This document shows positions 1-10,000 of a stretch of DNA of 64,000 nt, piece after piece (position 1 is the first letter of the stretch; the number at the start of each line of letters is the position of its first letter). Source of the DNA: Cellulomonas fimi (GTDB lineage Bacteria > Actinomycetota > Actinomycetes > Actinomycetales > Cellulomonadaceae); contig NZ_CP110680.1 of the NCBI RefSeq assembly GCF_028583725.1, positions 124,001 through 188,000 on the forward strand. Reading direction: 5' to 3'. The notes beneath the pieces were generated by a model. The model did no database searches and was not told the origin of the DNA. It saw only the letters and a list, made by a program, of their open reading frames with translations. Made by a program: the position numbers and the translations under genes.

Positions 1-2346
1 GCCCTCGCTGTCGTCGACCAGGACGGCCCGCAGCGCCTCGATGCCGCCCGGGTACTCGGCGACGAACGGCGCGGTCCGCTGCAGCCGGTCGCCGCGGCGG
101 ACGTACAGCGCGAGGAAGCGGTCGATGACGGCGACGAGCCCGTCGTCGGTGAGGTCCTCGGCGAGCAGGTCGGCGTGCCGCGGGTTCGCGCCGCCGTTGC
201 CGCCGACGTAGACGTTCCAGCCGCCCGCGGTCGCGATGACGCCGACGTCCTTGCCGCGCGCCTCGGCGCACTCGCGCGCGCATCCGGAGACGCCGACCTT
301 GAACTTGTGCGGCGTCCGCAGGCCCCGGTAGCGGTTCTCCAGCAGGATGCCCATGCTCACGGAGTCGCGGACGCCGAACCGGCACCACGCCGACCCCACG
401 CACGACTTCACGGCGCGCAGCGACTTGCCGTACGCCTGCCCGGACTCGAACCCGGCGTCGATGAGCCGCTGCCAGATCGCGGGGAGCTGGTCGATGCGCG
501 CGCCGAACATGCCGATCCGCTGCGCGCCGGTGATGCGCGTGTAGAGGCCGAACTCCGCCGCCACCTCGCCGAGGGCCACGAGCTTCTCCGGCGTGATCTC
601 GCCGCCCGGCACCCGCGGGATGACGGAGTAGGTGCCGTCCTTCTGCAGGTTCGCCATGACGTGGTCGTTGGTGTCCTGCAGCCCGGCGTGCTCGCGCTCC
701 AGCACGTGCCCGGCGCGCAGCGAGGACAGGATCGACGCGACGACGGGCTTGCAGACGGCGCACCCGCGGCCGGTGCCGTGCGCCGCGACGATCTCGGTGA
801 ACGTGCGGGCCTCGCCGGCGGCGACCAGCGCGTACAGCTCGGCACGGGGCATCGCGAAGTGCTCGCACATGGCGCGCGACACCTCGATGCCCGACGCCTC
901 GAGCTGGGCGTTGACGATCTTGGTGACGACGGGGACGCACGAGCCGCAGACGGTGCCGGCCTTGGTGCACGCCTTGACCTCGCCGACCGTCGTGCAGCCG
1001 TGCGCGGTGACGGCCTCGCGGACGGTCCCGGCGGTGACGTTGGTGCACGAGCAGACGACGACGTCGTCGGGCAGGTCGGCGCCGGTGTCGGGCGCACCCC
1101 CCTCGGGCGCGAGGAACGCGGACGGGTCCGCGCCGAGCGGGCGGCCGAGCATCGGGCGCAGCTGCGGGTAGAGGGCCGCGTCCCCGACGAACACGCCGCC
1201 GAGCAGCGTGCGGGCGTCGTCGGACACGACGAGCTTGCGGTAGGTCTTCGCGACCGGGTCGGTGAACGTGACCTCCAGCGCACCCGGGGTCAGCGCGTTG
1301 ACGTCGCCGAACGACGCCGCGTCGATCCCGACGCCCTTGAGCTTCGTGCCCTCGGGAGCGGGCGTGTAGAGGCGCGGGCCGCCGAGCAGCCGGTCGACGA
1401 CGACGTCAGCCATCGCGTTGCCCGGTGCGACGAGCCCCGTGCACTCGTTCTCGAACGACGCGCACTCACCGATCGCCCAGATCGCCGGGTCGGACGTGCG
1501 GCACGACGCGCCGATGACGACGCCGCCGCGCTCGCCGATCGCGAGGCCGGACTCGCGTGCGAGCCGGTCGCGCGGCCGCACGCCTGTCGAGAAGACGACG
1601 ACGTCGGCGGGGATCTCGTCGTCGCCGGACAGCCGCATGGTCGCGACGGCACCGTCGTCGCCCGCCGCGAGCCCGGTGCAGCCGGTCGTGGTCCGGACGT
1701 CGATCCCGAGCCCGTCGACGAGGACCCGCAGCGCCTCGCCGCCGCCCGCGTCGAGCTGCACGTTCATCAGGTGGTCGGCGAACTCGACGACCGTCGCGCT
1801 CGCGCCGAGGTGCTGCAGCGCCGCCGCGGCCTCCAGGCCGAGCACGCCACCGCCGACGACCGCGCCGCGCAGCGGCCGGCCGAGCACCGCGGACCGGTCG
1901 GCGACCCACTCGCGCAGCTCGTCGAGGTCGGTCAGCGTCCGGTACCGGAACACGCCCGGCAGGTCCGTGCCCTCGGTGCGAGGCGTCCACGCCCACGAGC
2001 CCGTCGCGAGCACGAGCTGGTCGTACGGCAGGACCACGCCGGAGCGGGTCGTGACGGTCTGCGCGTCGCGGTCGAGCTTGTCGACGGCGTCGCCGGTGAT
2101 CAGCGTCGTGCGCGGGTCCTCCCACACGCCCGGCTCGAGCGCGAGGTCCGCGGGCGTGCGGTCCGCCGTCAGCAGCTCGGACAGGTGGACGCGGTCGTAC
2201 GGCACCCACGGCTCGTCGCCGACGACGGTGACGTGCCAGCCGTCCCCGGGCGCCCGGTCGAGCAGGCCGGCGACGAGGCGGTGGGCGACCATGCCGGCGC
2301 CGACGACGACGACCCGGCCGAGTGCGGGCGGAGGGGTGGTGCGCAT
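1..2346 (-). CDS. nirB: Nitrite reductase (NAD(P)H) large subunit, C-terminally truncated by window edge
   Basis: Reduces nitrite to ammonium in the cytoplasm using NAD(P)H, FAD, siroheme and Fe-S clusters. The frame is open from ATG at 2346 to the window edge (782 codons), so the last part is missing. Visible in order: an FAD/NAD-binding Rossmann half with VVVVGAGMVAHRL near the N-terminus; a BFD-like [2Fe-2S] domain around residues 428-475 (CSCTNVT ... VCGSC) followed by a second Cys pair (GCAVCKP); a ferredoxin-like half domain; and the siroheme/[4Fe-4S] Cys motifs from about residue 646 (SCVGSAWC ... CARECAE). This order is diagnostic for NirB. The gene is transcribed leftward out of the window, where nirD would be expected. 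About 215 bp separate its start from the next gene. Confidence 0.96.
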   Translation of the reverse strand, partial: MRTTPPPALGRVVVVGAGMVAHRLVAGLLDRAPGDGWHVTVVGDEPWVPYDRVHLSELLTADRTPADLALEPGVWEDPRTTLITGDAVDKLDRDAQTVTTRSGVVLPYDQLVLATGSWAWTPRTEGTDLPGVFRYRTLTDLDELREWVADRSAVLGRPLRGAVVGGGVLGLEAAAALQHLGASATVVEFADHLMNVQLDAGGGEALRVLVDGLGIDVRTTTGCTGLAAGDDGAVATMRLSGDDEIPADVVVFSTGVRPRDRLARESGLAIGERGGVVIGASCRTSDPAIWAIGECASFENECTGLVAPGNAMADVVVDRLLGGPRLYTPAPEGTKLKGVGIDAASFGDVNALTPGALEVTFTDPVAKTYRKLVVSDDARTLLGGVFVGDAALYPQLRPMLGRPLGADPSAFLAPEGGAPDTGADLPDDVVVCSCTNVTAGTVREAVTAHGCTTVGEVKACTKAGTVCGSCVPVVTKIVNAQLEASGIEVSRAMCEHFAMPRAELYALVAAGEARTFTEIVAAHGTGRGCAVCKPVVASILSSLRAGHVLEREHAGLQDTNDHVMANLQKDGTYSVIPRVPGGEITPEKLVALGEVAAEFGLYTRITGAQRIGMFGARIDQLPAIWQRLIDAGFESGQAYGKSLRAVKSCVGSAWCRFGVRDSVSMGILLENRYRGLRTPHKFKVGVSGCARECAEARGKDVGVIATAGGWNVYVGGNGGANPRHADLLAEDLTDDGLVAVIDRFLALYVRRGDRLQRTAPFVAEYPGGIEALRAVLVDDSEG

Positions 2347-2560
2347 CGGAGTGGACTCCTGACGGGGGACGAACGGTGCTGCGCCCAGCATCCGTGCACG
2401 TCCGGGCCTCGCGACGGGCCCTTGGGCCCACGCAACCTCACACGGCGCCGGGGGGTCGTGAGAGAACTCGGGCCGACGTGCCCGACCGGCTCCCGACGAC
2501 CCGTCGCCGCACGACCGGAGGTCCCTGGCCGGCGCCCGGCCGCCACGCCACGATGGCGCC

Positions 2561-2887
2561 GTGATCACCCTCTACCTGCACGGCCGGCTCCGGACGACGC
2601 GCGCCGACCTGGAGGCGTTCCTCGTGCGCGCGCGCCCGGTGTACGAGGAGCCCGGTGGCATCCGCACGCGGTTGCAGTGGGCGCTCGACGACCCCGCGGC
2701 GTTCGTCGAGATCATGGAGTACGCCGACCGCGCGACGTACGACGCCGACCAGGTCCGCGTCGAGCAGGACCCGACGATGCGCGCGCTGCTCGCCGAGTGG
2801 CGTACGCACCTGGACGGCCCGCCGCGCGTCGTCGCGTACGCCGAGGCGGACCTGCCGCCTGACGCGTCAGTGACCGGCGACCGCTAG
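2561..2887 (+). CDS. Small hypothetical protein, possibly a dimeric alpha+beta barrel (antibiotic monooxygenase-like)
   Basis: A 108-residue soluble protein starting at GTG. It has no signal peptide or membrane segment. The pattern of an N-terminal strand (ITLYLHGRL), a helix rich in Arg/Glu, a second strand (RLQWALDD) and VEIMEYAD resembles the ferredoxin-like fold of small ABM/NIPSNAP-type proteins, but no catalytic residues can be assigned, so that is only a structural guess. It is divergent from nirB. Its TAG stop overlaps the TAG stop of the convergent gene on the other strand within a palindromic CTAG. Confidence 0.65.
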   Translation: MITLYLHGRLRTTRADLEAFLVRARPVYEEPGGIRTRLQWALDDPAAFVEIMEYADRATYDADQVRVEQDPTMRALLAEWRTHLDGPPRVVAYAEADLPPDASVTGDR

Positions 2888-3141
2888 TCGCCCCCGCCGC
2901 CTCCGTCGGAGCCGCCGCCCCCGTCGAACCCGCCGCCGCCGTCCCAGCCGCCCCCGTGGTCGCCGTGCCCGCCCGCGTCGCCGCCGGACCACGGGCGACC
3001 GGTCGAGCGGGAGCCGCCGCTGCGCCGCGGGAGCAGCAGGATCGCGATCGCGACCAGCACGAACACGACCACGAGCCCGACCGCTCCGGGAGGGAAGCCG
3101 GGGTCGGGTGCGGGTGGTGTCGCGAGCGCGAGCGGGGGCAT
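2884..3141 (-). CDS. Small single-pass membrane protein with Gly/Asp-rich tail
   Basis: An 85-residue protein. One hydrophobic helix (GAVGLVVVFVLVAIAILLL) is followed by Arg residues and a low-complexity Gly/Asp/His/Ser tail, so the N-terminus is probably outside and the tail cytoplasmic. No domain is recognised. I chose the ATG at 3141 because the upstream in-frame codons are Arg/Ser-rich and would run into the start region of the aldolase-like gene on the other strand. Similar Gly-rich tails are common in small actinobacterial membrane proteins of unknown role. Confidence 0.6.
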   Translation of the reverse strand: MPPLALATPPAPDPGFPPGAVGLVVVFVLVAIAILLLPRRSGGSRSTGRPWSGGDAGGHGDHGGGWDGGGGFDGGGGSDGGGGGD

Positions 3142-3268
3142 GGCGGCGTTTCTAGCGCACGCGACGGGGTTCGCGTGGCGGAACGGGACATTCGTCCCGC
3201 GGTCGGGTGACCCGCGGCTGGGAGAGTCGCGTTGAAAGGATTCAGACCGTCGACGAGAGGGCGAGACG

Positions 3269-3943
3269 ATGACCGGCACCGGCACGGGGACGCGGTCACG
3301 CGCCAGCCAGGCGCTGCGCGAGGAGATCCTGTACTACTGCCGCGAGTCCGTGCGGACGGGCCTCAACTTCAACACCCAGGGCAACATCAGCGTCCGCGTG
3401 CACGGCGACGACGGCTTCGAGGGCGTCGTCATCACGCCGTCCGACGTCCGCTACGACGCGATGCACCCCGACGACATGCTCGTCGTCGACCTCGACGGCA
3501 CCGTGGTCGAGGGCGACCTGCTGCCGTCGACCGAGCTGCCCGTGCACCTGGCGCACTACCGCCGCCGCCCCGACGTCCAGGCGATCGTGCACACCGAGTC
3601 GACGTTCGTGAACGTCCTCGGCGCGCTCGGCCGGACGATCGACCCCGTCCTGCTCAACATGGTCCTGTACGCCAAGGGCCCGGTCCCCGTCATGCCGTTC
3701 GAGTTCTCGACGTGCGCCGCCTTCGGGGAGCGCAGCGCCGACCTCATGGGCGACGACGTCAACGCGGTCGTCTGGGCCAACCACGGCCTGCTCGCCGTCG
3801 GCGTCTCGCTCAAGCTCGCGTTCAAGGTCGCCGTCGCGGTCGAGGAGAACGCCGAGGTGCTGTTCCACGCGAGCCGCGTCGGCACCCCCCACGTCCTCGC
3901 GTACGACCGCATCGACGTCCCCGAGGGCACGCGCCTGCCCTGA
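3269..3943 (+). CDS. Class II aldolase/adducin family protein with altered metal site
   Basis: A 224-residue protein of the FucA/AraD/adducin family, which normally uses Zn2+ held by three His to cleave phosphorylated sugars or act as an epimerase. Family features: QGNISVRV near residue 37, a candidate catalytic Glu at 89 (STELPVH), VVWANHGLL with His 172. The usual H-x-H pair is HTE here (His 108, Glu 110), so one His ligand is replaced by Glu; the codon is GAG and read without ambiguity. The residue could still coordinate metal, or the enzyme may have changed function. It stands alone and is convergent with the (p)ppGpp synthetase gene 41 bp away. The substrate cannot be inferred. Confidence 0.85.
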   Translation: MTGTGTGTRSRASQALREEILYYCRESVRTGLNFNTQGNISVRVHGDDGFEGVVITPSDVRYDAMHPDDMLVVDLDGTVVEGDLLPSTELPVHLAHYRRRPDVQAIVHTESTFVNVLGALGRTIDPVLLNMVLYAKGPVPVMPFEFSTCAAFGERSADLMGDDVNAVVWANHGLLAVGVSLKLAFKVAVAVEENAEVLFHASRVGTPHVLAYDRIDVPEGTRLP

Positions 3944-3984
3944 CGCGTCGGGCACGGCCGGGGCGAGGTGCCGGCGAGGACGCG

Positions 3985-4776
3985 TCAGCCGTCGAACCGC
4001 GGCCGGTCCGCCTCCGCCGCCTCGGCCGTGCGCCAGAACCCGCGCAGCAACGCCTCCTCCGGGCTGAGCGGGTCGACGTCCGCCGTGCCCGGGTCGCCGT
4101 CGTCCGCGAGGGCCTTGACCTCGTCGTGGATCCGCTCCATCGACGCGTCCAGGGTCGACGCGACCTCGGCGGCGAGCCGCAACGAGTCGAGCAGGTGCGG
4201 CGGGACCTGCCGGTGGTACTTGTAGAAGATCTTGTGCTCCAGGCTCGCCCAGAAGTCCATGGCGATCGTGCGCAGCTGCACCTCGACGATCACGTCCTCG
4301 ACCCGGTCGGACAGGAAGACGGGCACCTGCAGGATCAGGTGCAGCGACTTGTAGCCGTTGGGCTTCGGGTGGGCGATGTAGTCGCGCTCCTCCAGCAGCG
4401 TGAGGTCGGCCTGCCCGACGAGCATGTCGCGCACGCGGTAGATGTCGGACACGAACGAGCAGGTCACACGCACGCCCGCGACGTCGAACATCTGCTCGCG
4501 GATCGCGTCGGGCGTCAGCGGGATGCCCTTGCGGCGGCACTTCGCGAGGATCGACTCGAACGACTTCAGGCGCGACCCGACGTGCTCGACGGGGTTGTAG
4601 TCGCGCATGTGCCTGAAGTCCTCGCGCAGGATCGAGAGCTTCGTCATGACCTCGTCGATCCCGAACTTGTACGTGAGCACGAGCCGGCGCAGGTCCGTCA
4701 TGAGCGCGCGGACCTCGGCGGCGTCGGGGACGGGACGGTCTGGGTCGACGGGGAGGATCTCGGTCACGCGTTCCAC
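3985..4776 (-). CDS. Small alarmone synthetase (RelA/SpoT synthetase domain, GTP pyrophosphokinase)
   Basis: A 263-residue single-domain protein that should make (p)ppGpp from ATP and GDP/GTP; it lacks the HD hydrolase and the C-terminal TGS/ACT regions of long RSH enzymes. Synthetase motifs are clear: SRLKSFESILAKCRRKG near residue 67, DVAGVRVTCSF, RDYIAHPKPNGYKSLH near 131, and VEVQLRTIAMDFWASLEHK. It resembles the RelQ/RelP (YjbM/YwaC) group, but I cannot decide which and leave the symbol blank. Starts at ATG 4776. The same-strand neighbour upstream is the secreted SMP-30-like gene's 3' end 84 bp away. Confidence 0.92.
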   Translation of the reverse strand: MERVTEILPVDPDRPVPDAAEVRALMTDLRRLVLTYKFGIDEVMTKLSILREDFRHMRDYNPVEHVGSRLKSFESILAKCRRKGIPLTPDAIREQMFDVAGVRVTCSFVSDIYRVRDMLVGQADLTLLEERDYIAHPKPNGYKSLHLILQVPVFLSDRVEDVIVEVQLRTIAMDFWASLEHKIFYKYHRQVPPHLLDSLRLAAEVASTLDASMERIHDEVKALADDGDPGTADVDPLSPEEALLRGFWRTAEAAEADRPRFDG

Positions 4777-4860
4777 CGTACGTCGGTGCGTCGAGGGCCC
4801 CGCCGGGCCGGAGGTCCGGGGTCCGCCAGGGTCGGCGACGCGGCGACGCCCGCCCCGCGA

Positions 4861-5880
4861 CTACGGGACCGGCACGCGCGACACCGTGAACGGCCCGGGC
4901 GCCTCGCCCGCGGCGCGCTCGCCGAACTGGCTGTTCACGACGAGGAGCGACCTCCCGACGAGCGCCGCGGTCGTGGGGTCGTCGAACGACGGGTCGGTGG
5001 TGCGGCCGACGACGGTCCCGGACCGCAGCGACCGGTCGAGGTCGACGCGCACGACGTACCCGACGTCGCCCTGCCGCTCGACGGCCCACAGCGTGCGGTG
5101 CCGCAGCACGAGCCCGTCGCCCGCGACCGTCTCCCCGCCCAGGTCGATCGCCGCCACCGAGCGGTCCCGCAGGCCGACCCGGAACAGCGTCGCGGTGTTC
5201 GACTGCGCGAGCACCGCCGTGCGCCCGTCCTGCGAGATCGCGATCCCGTTGACGTTGAACCCCGGCTGGTACTGCAGGGCGGTCCCGGTGAGGTCGAGGA
5301 ACACCGGCAGCGTCCGCTCGGCGGCCGTGGCGCGCAGGTCGCGCGCGTCGATCCGGTAGAGGAACGGCCGCTGCGAGTCCGTCGCGTACACGTCGCCCCG
5401 CGGGCTGATCGCGACGTCGTTGACGAACGTCGGCGCACCGGTCGGCGCGACCAGCCACGACCCCACGAGCGCGCGCGTCCGGACGTCGTACGCGAAGACG
5501 CGTCCCGTCGCGCCGCCCGCGACGACGAGCGTGCGTCCGTCGGTCTTCATCCCGACCGCGGACGTGCGCCCGTCGGCCCCGCCGAGCAGGAACGGCGTCG
5601 CCGCCGGCTCGTCGAGGTCGCCGCGGTAGACGGTGCCGTCAGTCGTGCTGCCCACGTAGAAGTCGTCGCCGTGCACCGCGACGCCCTCGGGGAACACGTC
5701 GTCGGCCGCCGGGCCGGTCGGGTCCAGGAGGTAGCTCGTCGGGCGGTCGTGCCCGTGCCCGCCGCCGGGACCGTGGCCACCGCCACCTCCGTGCGCGCCC
5801 GCGGCGGCCGGGGCGGCGACGACCAGGGCCGCGGCGAGCAGCGCTGCGGCGAGACGTCGGGTGGTGCGTCGGACGGTCAT
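4861..5880 (-). CDS. Secreted SMP-30/gluconolactonase-like beta-propeller protein
   Basis: A 339-residue exported protein. The N-terminus is a classical signal peptide (RRTTRR, then LAAALLAAALVVAAPAAAGA) followed by a Gly/His-rich stretch that may bind metal. The rest is a beta-propeller of the SMP-30/LRE type with repeated blades such as FPEGVAVHGDDFYVGST, FVNDVAISPRGDVYATDS and VNGIAISQDGRTAVLAQSN; the Asn/Asp-bearing turns fit this superfamily. The annotated activity of relatives (gluconolactonase, strictosidine synthase-like) is not transferable, so only a secreted propeller can be claimed. It is monocistronic, with about 160 bp to the divergent YqeY gene. Confidence 0.85.
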   Translation of the reverse strand: MTVRRTTRRLAAALLAAALVVAAPAAAGAHGGGGGHGPGGGHGHDRPTSYLLDPTGPAADDVFPEGVAVHGDDFYVGSTTDGTVYRGDLDEPAATPFLLGGADGRTSAVGMKTDGRTLVVAGGATGRVFAYDVRTRALVGSWLVAPTGAPTFVNDVAISPRGDVYATDSQRPFLYRIDARDLRATAAERTLPVFLDLTGTALQYQPGFNVNGIAISQDGRTAVLAQSNTATLFRVGLRDRSVAAIDLGGETVAGDGLVLRHRTLWAVERQGDVGYVVRVDLDRSLRSGTVVGRTTDPSFDDPTTAALVGRSLLVVNSQFGERAAGEAPGPFTVSRVPVP

Positions 5881-6044
5881 GGCGGTCCCCCTCGTCGACG
5901 GTTCGACGGCGACCGTGCGCGGTGGGCGCGGCGTGCGTCGTCGCGCGCGGAGCCTCCGCGAGGCTAGGTCGCGCGGCCCGCGCCCGCATCCCGGGGCGGC
6001 GAATCGGATCGCGTCGCCACCGTCGGCCGCGCGAGGATGGCGGC

Positions 6045-6503
6045 ATGAGCACCCCGACCCTCGACCGTCTGACCGCCGACCTCACGACCGCCATGAAGGC
6101 CCGGGACACGTTCCGGACCGGCACGCTCCGCCAGCTCGTCGGCGCCGTGCGCGCCGAGGCCAAGGCCGGTCCCGTCGAGAAGGACCTCACCGAGGACGAC
6201 GTGCTGCGCGTGCTGGCCCGCGAGGTGAAGAAGCGTCGCGAGAGCGCGGAGATCTACACGACGGCCGGCGCCGACGAGCGGGCGGCGAACGAGAACGCCG
6301 AGGCGGACGTCGTCGAGGAGTACCTCCCGCAGCAGCTGTCCGACGACGACCTCGCGGCTCTGGTGCGCGACGTCGTCGCCGAGACCGGGGCCAGCAGCAT
6401 GCGCGACATGGGTGCCGTCATGAAGGAGGCGACGGCCCGCGCCGGGCTGAGCGCCGACGGCAAGAAGCTGTCCACCCTGGTCCGCGCGGCGCTCGCGGGC
6501 TGA
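6045..6503 (+). CDS. GatB/YqeY domain-containing protein
   Basis: A 152-residue cytoplasmic protein of the YqeY family, an all-helical domain also found at the C-terminus of GatB, the amidotransferase subunit that makes Gln-tRNA. Stand-alone YqeY is thought to act near tRNA or amidotransferase functions, but no reaction has been shown. Typical motifs: LTADLTTAMKARDTFRTGTLRQL near the start, the KRRESAEIY segment, EYLPQQLSDDDL and MGAVMKEATARAG. Starts at ATG with GAGG about 7 bases upstream. It ends at a strong hairpin terminator. Confidence 0.92.
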   Translation: MSTPTLDRLTADLTTAMKARDTFRTGTLRQLVGAVRAEAKAGPVEKDLTEDDVLRVLAREVKKRRESAEIYTTAGADERAANENAEADVVEEYLPQQLSDDDLAALVRDVVAETGASSMRDMGAVMKEATARAGLSADGKKLSTLVRAALAG

Positions 6504-6512
6504 CGGGACACC

Positions 6513-6555
6513 GAAGGCCCGGCCGCGGAGGGTTCCCCCTCGCGGCCGGGCCTTC
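6513..6555. terminator. Bidirectional hairpin terminator
   Basis: A perfect 15-bp stem (left arm 6513-6527, right arm 6541-6555, ending in CGGCCGGGCCTTC) with a 13-nt loop sits between two convergent genes, the YqeY gene and the 55-residue ORF. There is no U-tract, as is usual for actinobacterial terminators. Confidence 0.85.
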
Positions 6556-6579
6556 GTCGTGCTCGCCGGTGTCCCCGGC

Positions 6580-6747
6580 TCAGTCCTCGGTCCGCTCCGG
6601 TGACGTGTTGAGCCCGCGCTGCATGGGCGTCGCGCGCCCGCCGACGAGGATCGTGCGGTCCTCGGACAGGAACGGGTTCGGGTCCGTGAACGCGTGCGTC
6701 AGGTTCAGCGCGAACCCGCGCGGTGCGACGTTGTCGTGCTCGTCCAT
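6580..6747 (-). CDS. 55-residue hypothetical protein divergent from the CHAT/NTPase gene
   Basis: A short ORF (55 residues, starting MDEHDNVAPRGFALNL) with a near-consensus AGGAGG Shine-Dalgarno seven bases before its ATG, which is the main reason to believe it. It is hydrophilic, with no Cys, no membrane helix and no signal peptide. It is divergent from the large CHAT-domain gene across a 282-bp spacer and ends against the strong terminator, so it is probably an independent transcript. No family is recognised. Its placement suggests, but does not prove, a functional link with the CHAT protease (substrate, inhibitor or effector peptide). Confidence 0.6.
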   Translation of the reverse strand: MDEHDNVAPRGFALNLTHAFTDPNPFLSEDRTILVGGRATPMQRGLNTSPERTED

Positions 6748-7029
6748 GTCGTCCTCCTGCGTGCCCTCTGCGAGACGTACCTGGGCACTCGTCCAGTCTT
6801 CACGTGCGCCCGGCACCATACCGGGACCATCGACCGGCCCGTGGCTCGTCTGAGGGGAAGGAGACGTTCCCGACGTCCTGGATACCGGGCGAAATCGGGA
6901 CAGAATCCCCCATCGGCGGTGGTCCGGGCCGTACGCTCGCTGCGTCGTGCGACACCGGGGGACGGCGGTCCACGACGCCGCGACCGCGTCGTCGGCGCTC
7001 GCGGCAGGGGCTGCGGCTGGGGGCACGCG

Positions 7030-10000
7030 ATGACGACGAGCCTGGACGACCCGCCGGCGGGCGCACCGCCGGGGACCGACCGCGCCGTGGTCGACGTGGA
7101 CGTCCGCATCGTCCCCGACGGCGACGCGTACCGGTCGGTCGTGTCCTGCGACGACTACGGCACGTCGAGCACGCGCCCGTTCGCCCCGCCCGTGCCGGCC
7201 GCCGACCTCGCCGCGTTCGCCGACGCGCTCGCCGACGCACGGCGGCGCACGCGTCCCGACGCCGACGCCGCCCGGGCGCTCGCGGAGCGCACGGAGTCGC
7301 TGGGCCGTGCCCTGTTCGACGCGGTGTTCGCTGCCGACGCGCGCGACCTGCTGGTCACGGCGCGCGACCGTGCGGGCCGCGACGGCGGGGCCGTCCGGGT
7401 CCGGCTCCAGCTCGACGACGCGCCCGACGTCGCCGCGCTGCCGTGGGAGCTGCTGCTCCACGGCTCGACGTACCTGGTGCACACGGACGGCGTCTTCGTC
7501 GTGCGGTACCCCGACGCCTCCACGCCCGTCGACCCCGCGCCGCTGGAGGGGACGCTGCGCGTGCTCGTCGTCGCCGCGTCGCCCAGCGACCTCCCGCCGC
7601 TCGACGTCGACCGGGAGGTCGAGGCGCTGCGCGAGGCGCTCGCCCCGCTCGGGGACCGCGTGGAGCTGCACCGGCTCGAGCCGCCGACCCTCGACGCGCT
7701 GCGGCGCACGCTCGACGACCGGTGGCACGTGCTGCACGTCGTCGGGCACGGCGGTGCGGACGCGCGCGGAGGAGTCCTGGCCCTCACGGCCGACGACGGC
7801 ACCGCGGACGTGCTCGACGCCGCGACGCTCGCCGACCACCTGCTCGCCGCGCCGCGGCTGCGGGTCGCCGTGCTCAACGGGTGCAGCACGGGTGAGGTCA
7901 GCACCCAGGAGCCCAAGGCCGGGTCGGCGCACCAGCTCGTCCGCGCGGGCGTGCCCGTCGCCGTCGCGATGCAGTACCCCGTGACGGACCGGTCCGCGCA
8001 CGCCGCGGCGTCGGCCCTCTACGAGCGGCTGGCCGCGGGCGCGCTCGTCGAGCAGGCCGTCACCGCCGCCCGGCGCGCGCTGCTGCGCGGACCCGAGTGG
8101 GTCACGCCCGTCCTGTACACGCGCACGTCGCCGCGCGTGTTCGTGCCGTCGACGGTGACGCCCGACGCGCCCGCCGTCGTCGTCGCGCCGCGCGACCGCG
8201 TGCCTGCCGGGGTGGTCCCCGACGTGCTGCAGCCGCGCTGGTGGGCCGTGCGGGAGGTCGCCGCGTGGATGGACAGCCCGTCGACGGCGCTCCTGCTCAC
8301 GGGCGACGTCGGGTCGGGCACGTCGGTGCTCGCCGCGTGGCTGGCCGGTGCAGGGACGACGCCGGACGAGCCCGACGCCCCCGTCGCGCTGCTCGAGTCC
8401 GTGCGCGACCGGTGGGACGCCGTGCACGTCAGCCCGCCGGGCGGGAGCGGCGCGCCCGTCGACACGCGGTCCGTCGTCCGGTCCCTCGCCGAGCAGCTCG
8501 CGACGACGGTCCCCGGCTGGAAGCGCGGGCGCGCGGACGCGGCAGGGCCCTACGGCCTCGCGCACCTGCCGCCCGAGGAGCTGTTCGCGGTCCTCGTCGG
8601 GCAGCCGTTGCGCGGCGCGCTCGAGGCCGCACCGGGCACCCGGGTGCACGTGCTGGTCGACGGCCTCGACCACGAGGCCCTCGACCCGGTGCTGCGGGTC
8701 GCCGCCGTCCCGGGCGTCCGGGTCCTCGTCGCGGGCACCGACCCCGCCGTCGCGACCGCGCTCGACGCGCTGGGCGCCGCCCGCGTCGACCTCGGCAGCC
8801 CGCACCGGCGCGCGCTCGTCGACGCCGACCTCACGGGCTACCTGCGGCGCCGCCTCGCGGGCACCGCGCGCGGCGACGACGAGATCTCCGCGCTCGTCGC
8901 GCGGGCCGCCGGGAACTTCCTCCTCGCGCGGAACGCCGCCGACGAGGCGCTCGCGCGACCCGACGTCGCCCTCGCCGACCTCGTGCTCCCGCGCGACGTG
9001 GACGCGTCGTCCGAGCACCACCTGCGCACGACGCTCGAGCGGTCGTTCGGCCCGGCGTGGCGGGACCAGTGGGCCACCACGATCGAGCCGCTGCTCGGCC
9101 ATCTCGCGGTCGCGCGCGGACCCGTGCCGCTGCCGGCCCTCGTGCGCTGGCTCGGCTCGACGCTGCCGCGCGTCGCGGCCCTCGTCGACGGTCTCGGCGA
9201 CCTGGTCGTGACCGACGCCGACGGCTGCCGGCTCGCGCACTCGTCGCTCGTCGCGACGCTGCGCGCGCCCACCGTCGCGTCGGGCGGGCCGAACCTGCTG
9301 CGGGTCGACGAGGCCGCCGCGCACCGCCGGGTCGTCGACGGCGCCGTGGCGCTCACCGGGACGGACCTCGCGCACCCCGACGACGTGGGCGCCGCGTACT
9401 CCCTGGTCCACGCGCCCGGGCACCTGCGCGAGCTGCCGGCCGAGGACGACGTCCCGGCCACGCCCGACGCCGGGCGGGACCCCCGACGGGCGGGGCCGAG
9501 CAGGCGCCAGGCGCTCGACGACCGCGCCCTCGACCCCGCGTGGGTCGACGCCCTCACCGCGACGGTGCACGACCCGCTGCTGCTCGGGCTGCCCTACCGC
9601 GACCTCGTCGCGCTGCACCTGCGGGCGCACGACACCGCCGCGGTGGAGCGCGTCGTCCGGTTCCTCGGGGCCTCCGACGTCCCCCTCCTGCGCGGGGCGG
9701 TGTTCGACGTCCTCGCCACCTACGCGGAGCGGGCGCCCGCCGACGCGACCGGCCTCCTCGTCCGGCTCGCCGTGCACGCCGCCCCGGAGCTCCAGCGCAT
9801 CGCCCTGCACGCGACGTGCCTCCTGCCCGCCGCCGCGCAGGCCGACGTGTACGCGGGCGTCGTCACGCACCCGGACAGCACCGACGCGCACGCCGTGGCC
9901 GCCGCGTTCGCGCTGTACTCCAACGGCACGTCGGACCCCCAGCGCCTCATCGGTGACGTCCTCGACACGGTCGTGGGGCGCCTGCGCGTCTTCCCGCCCC

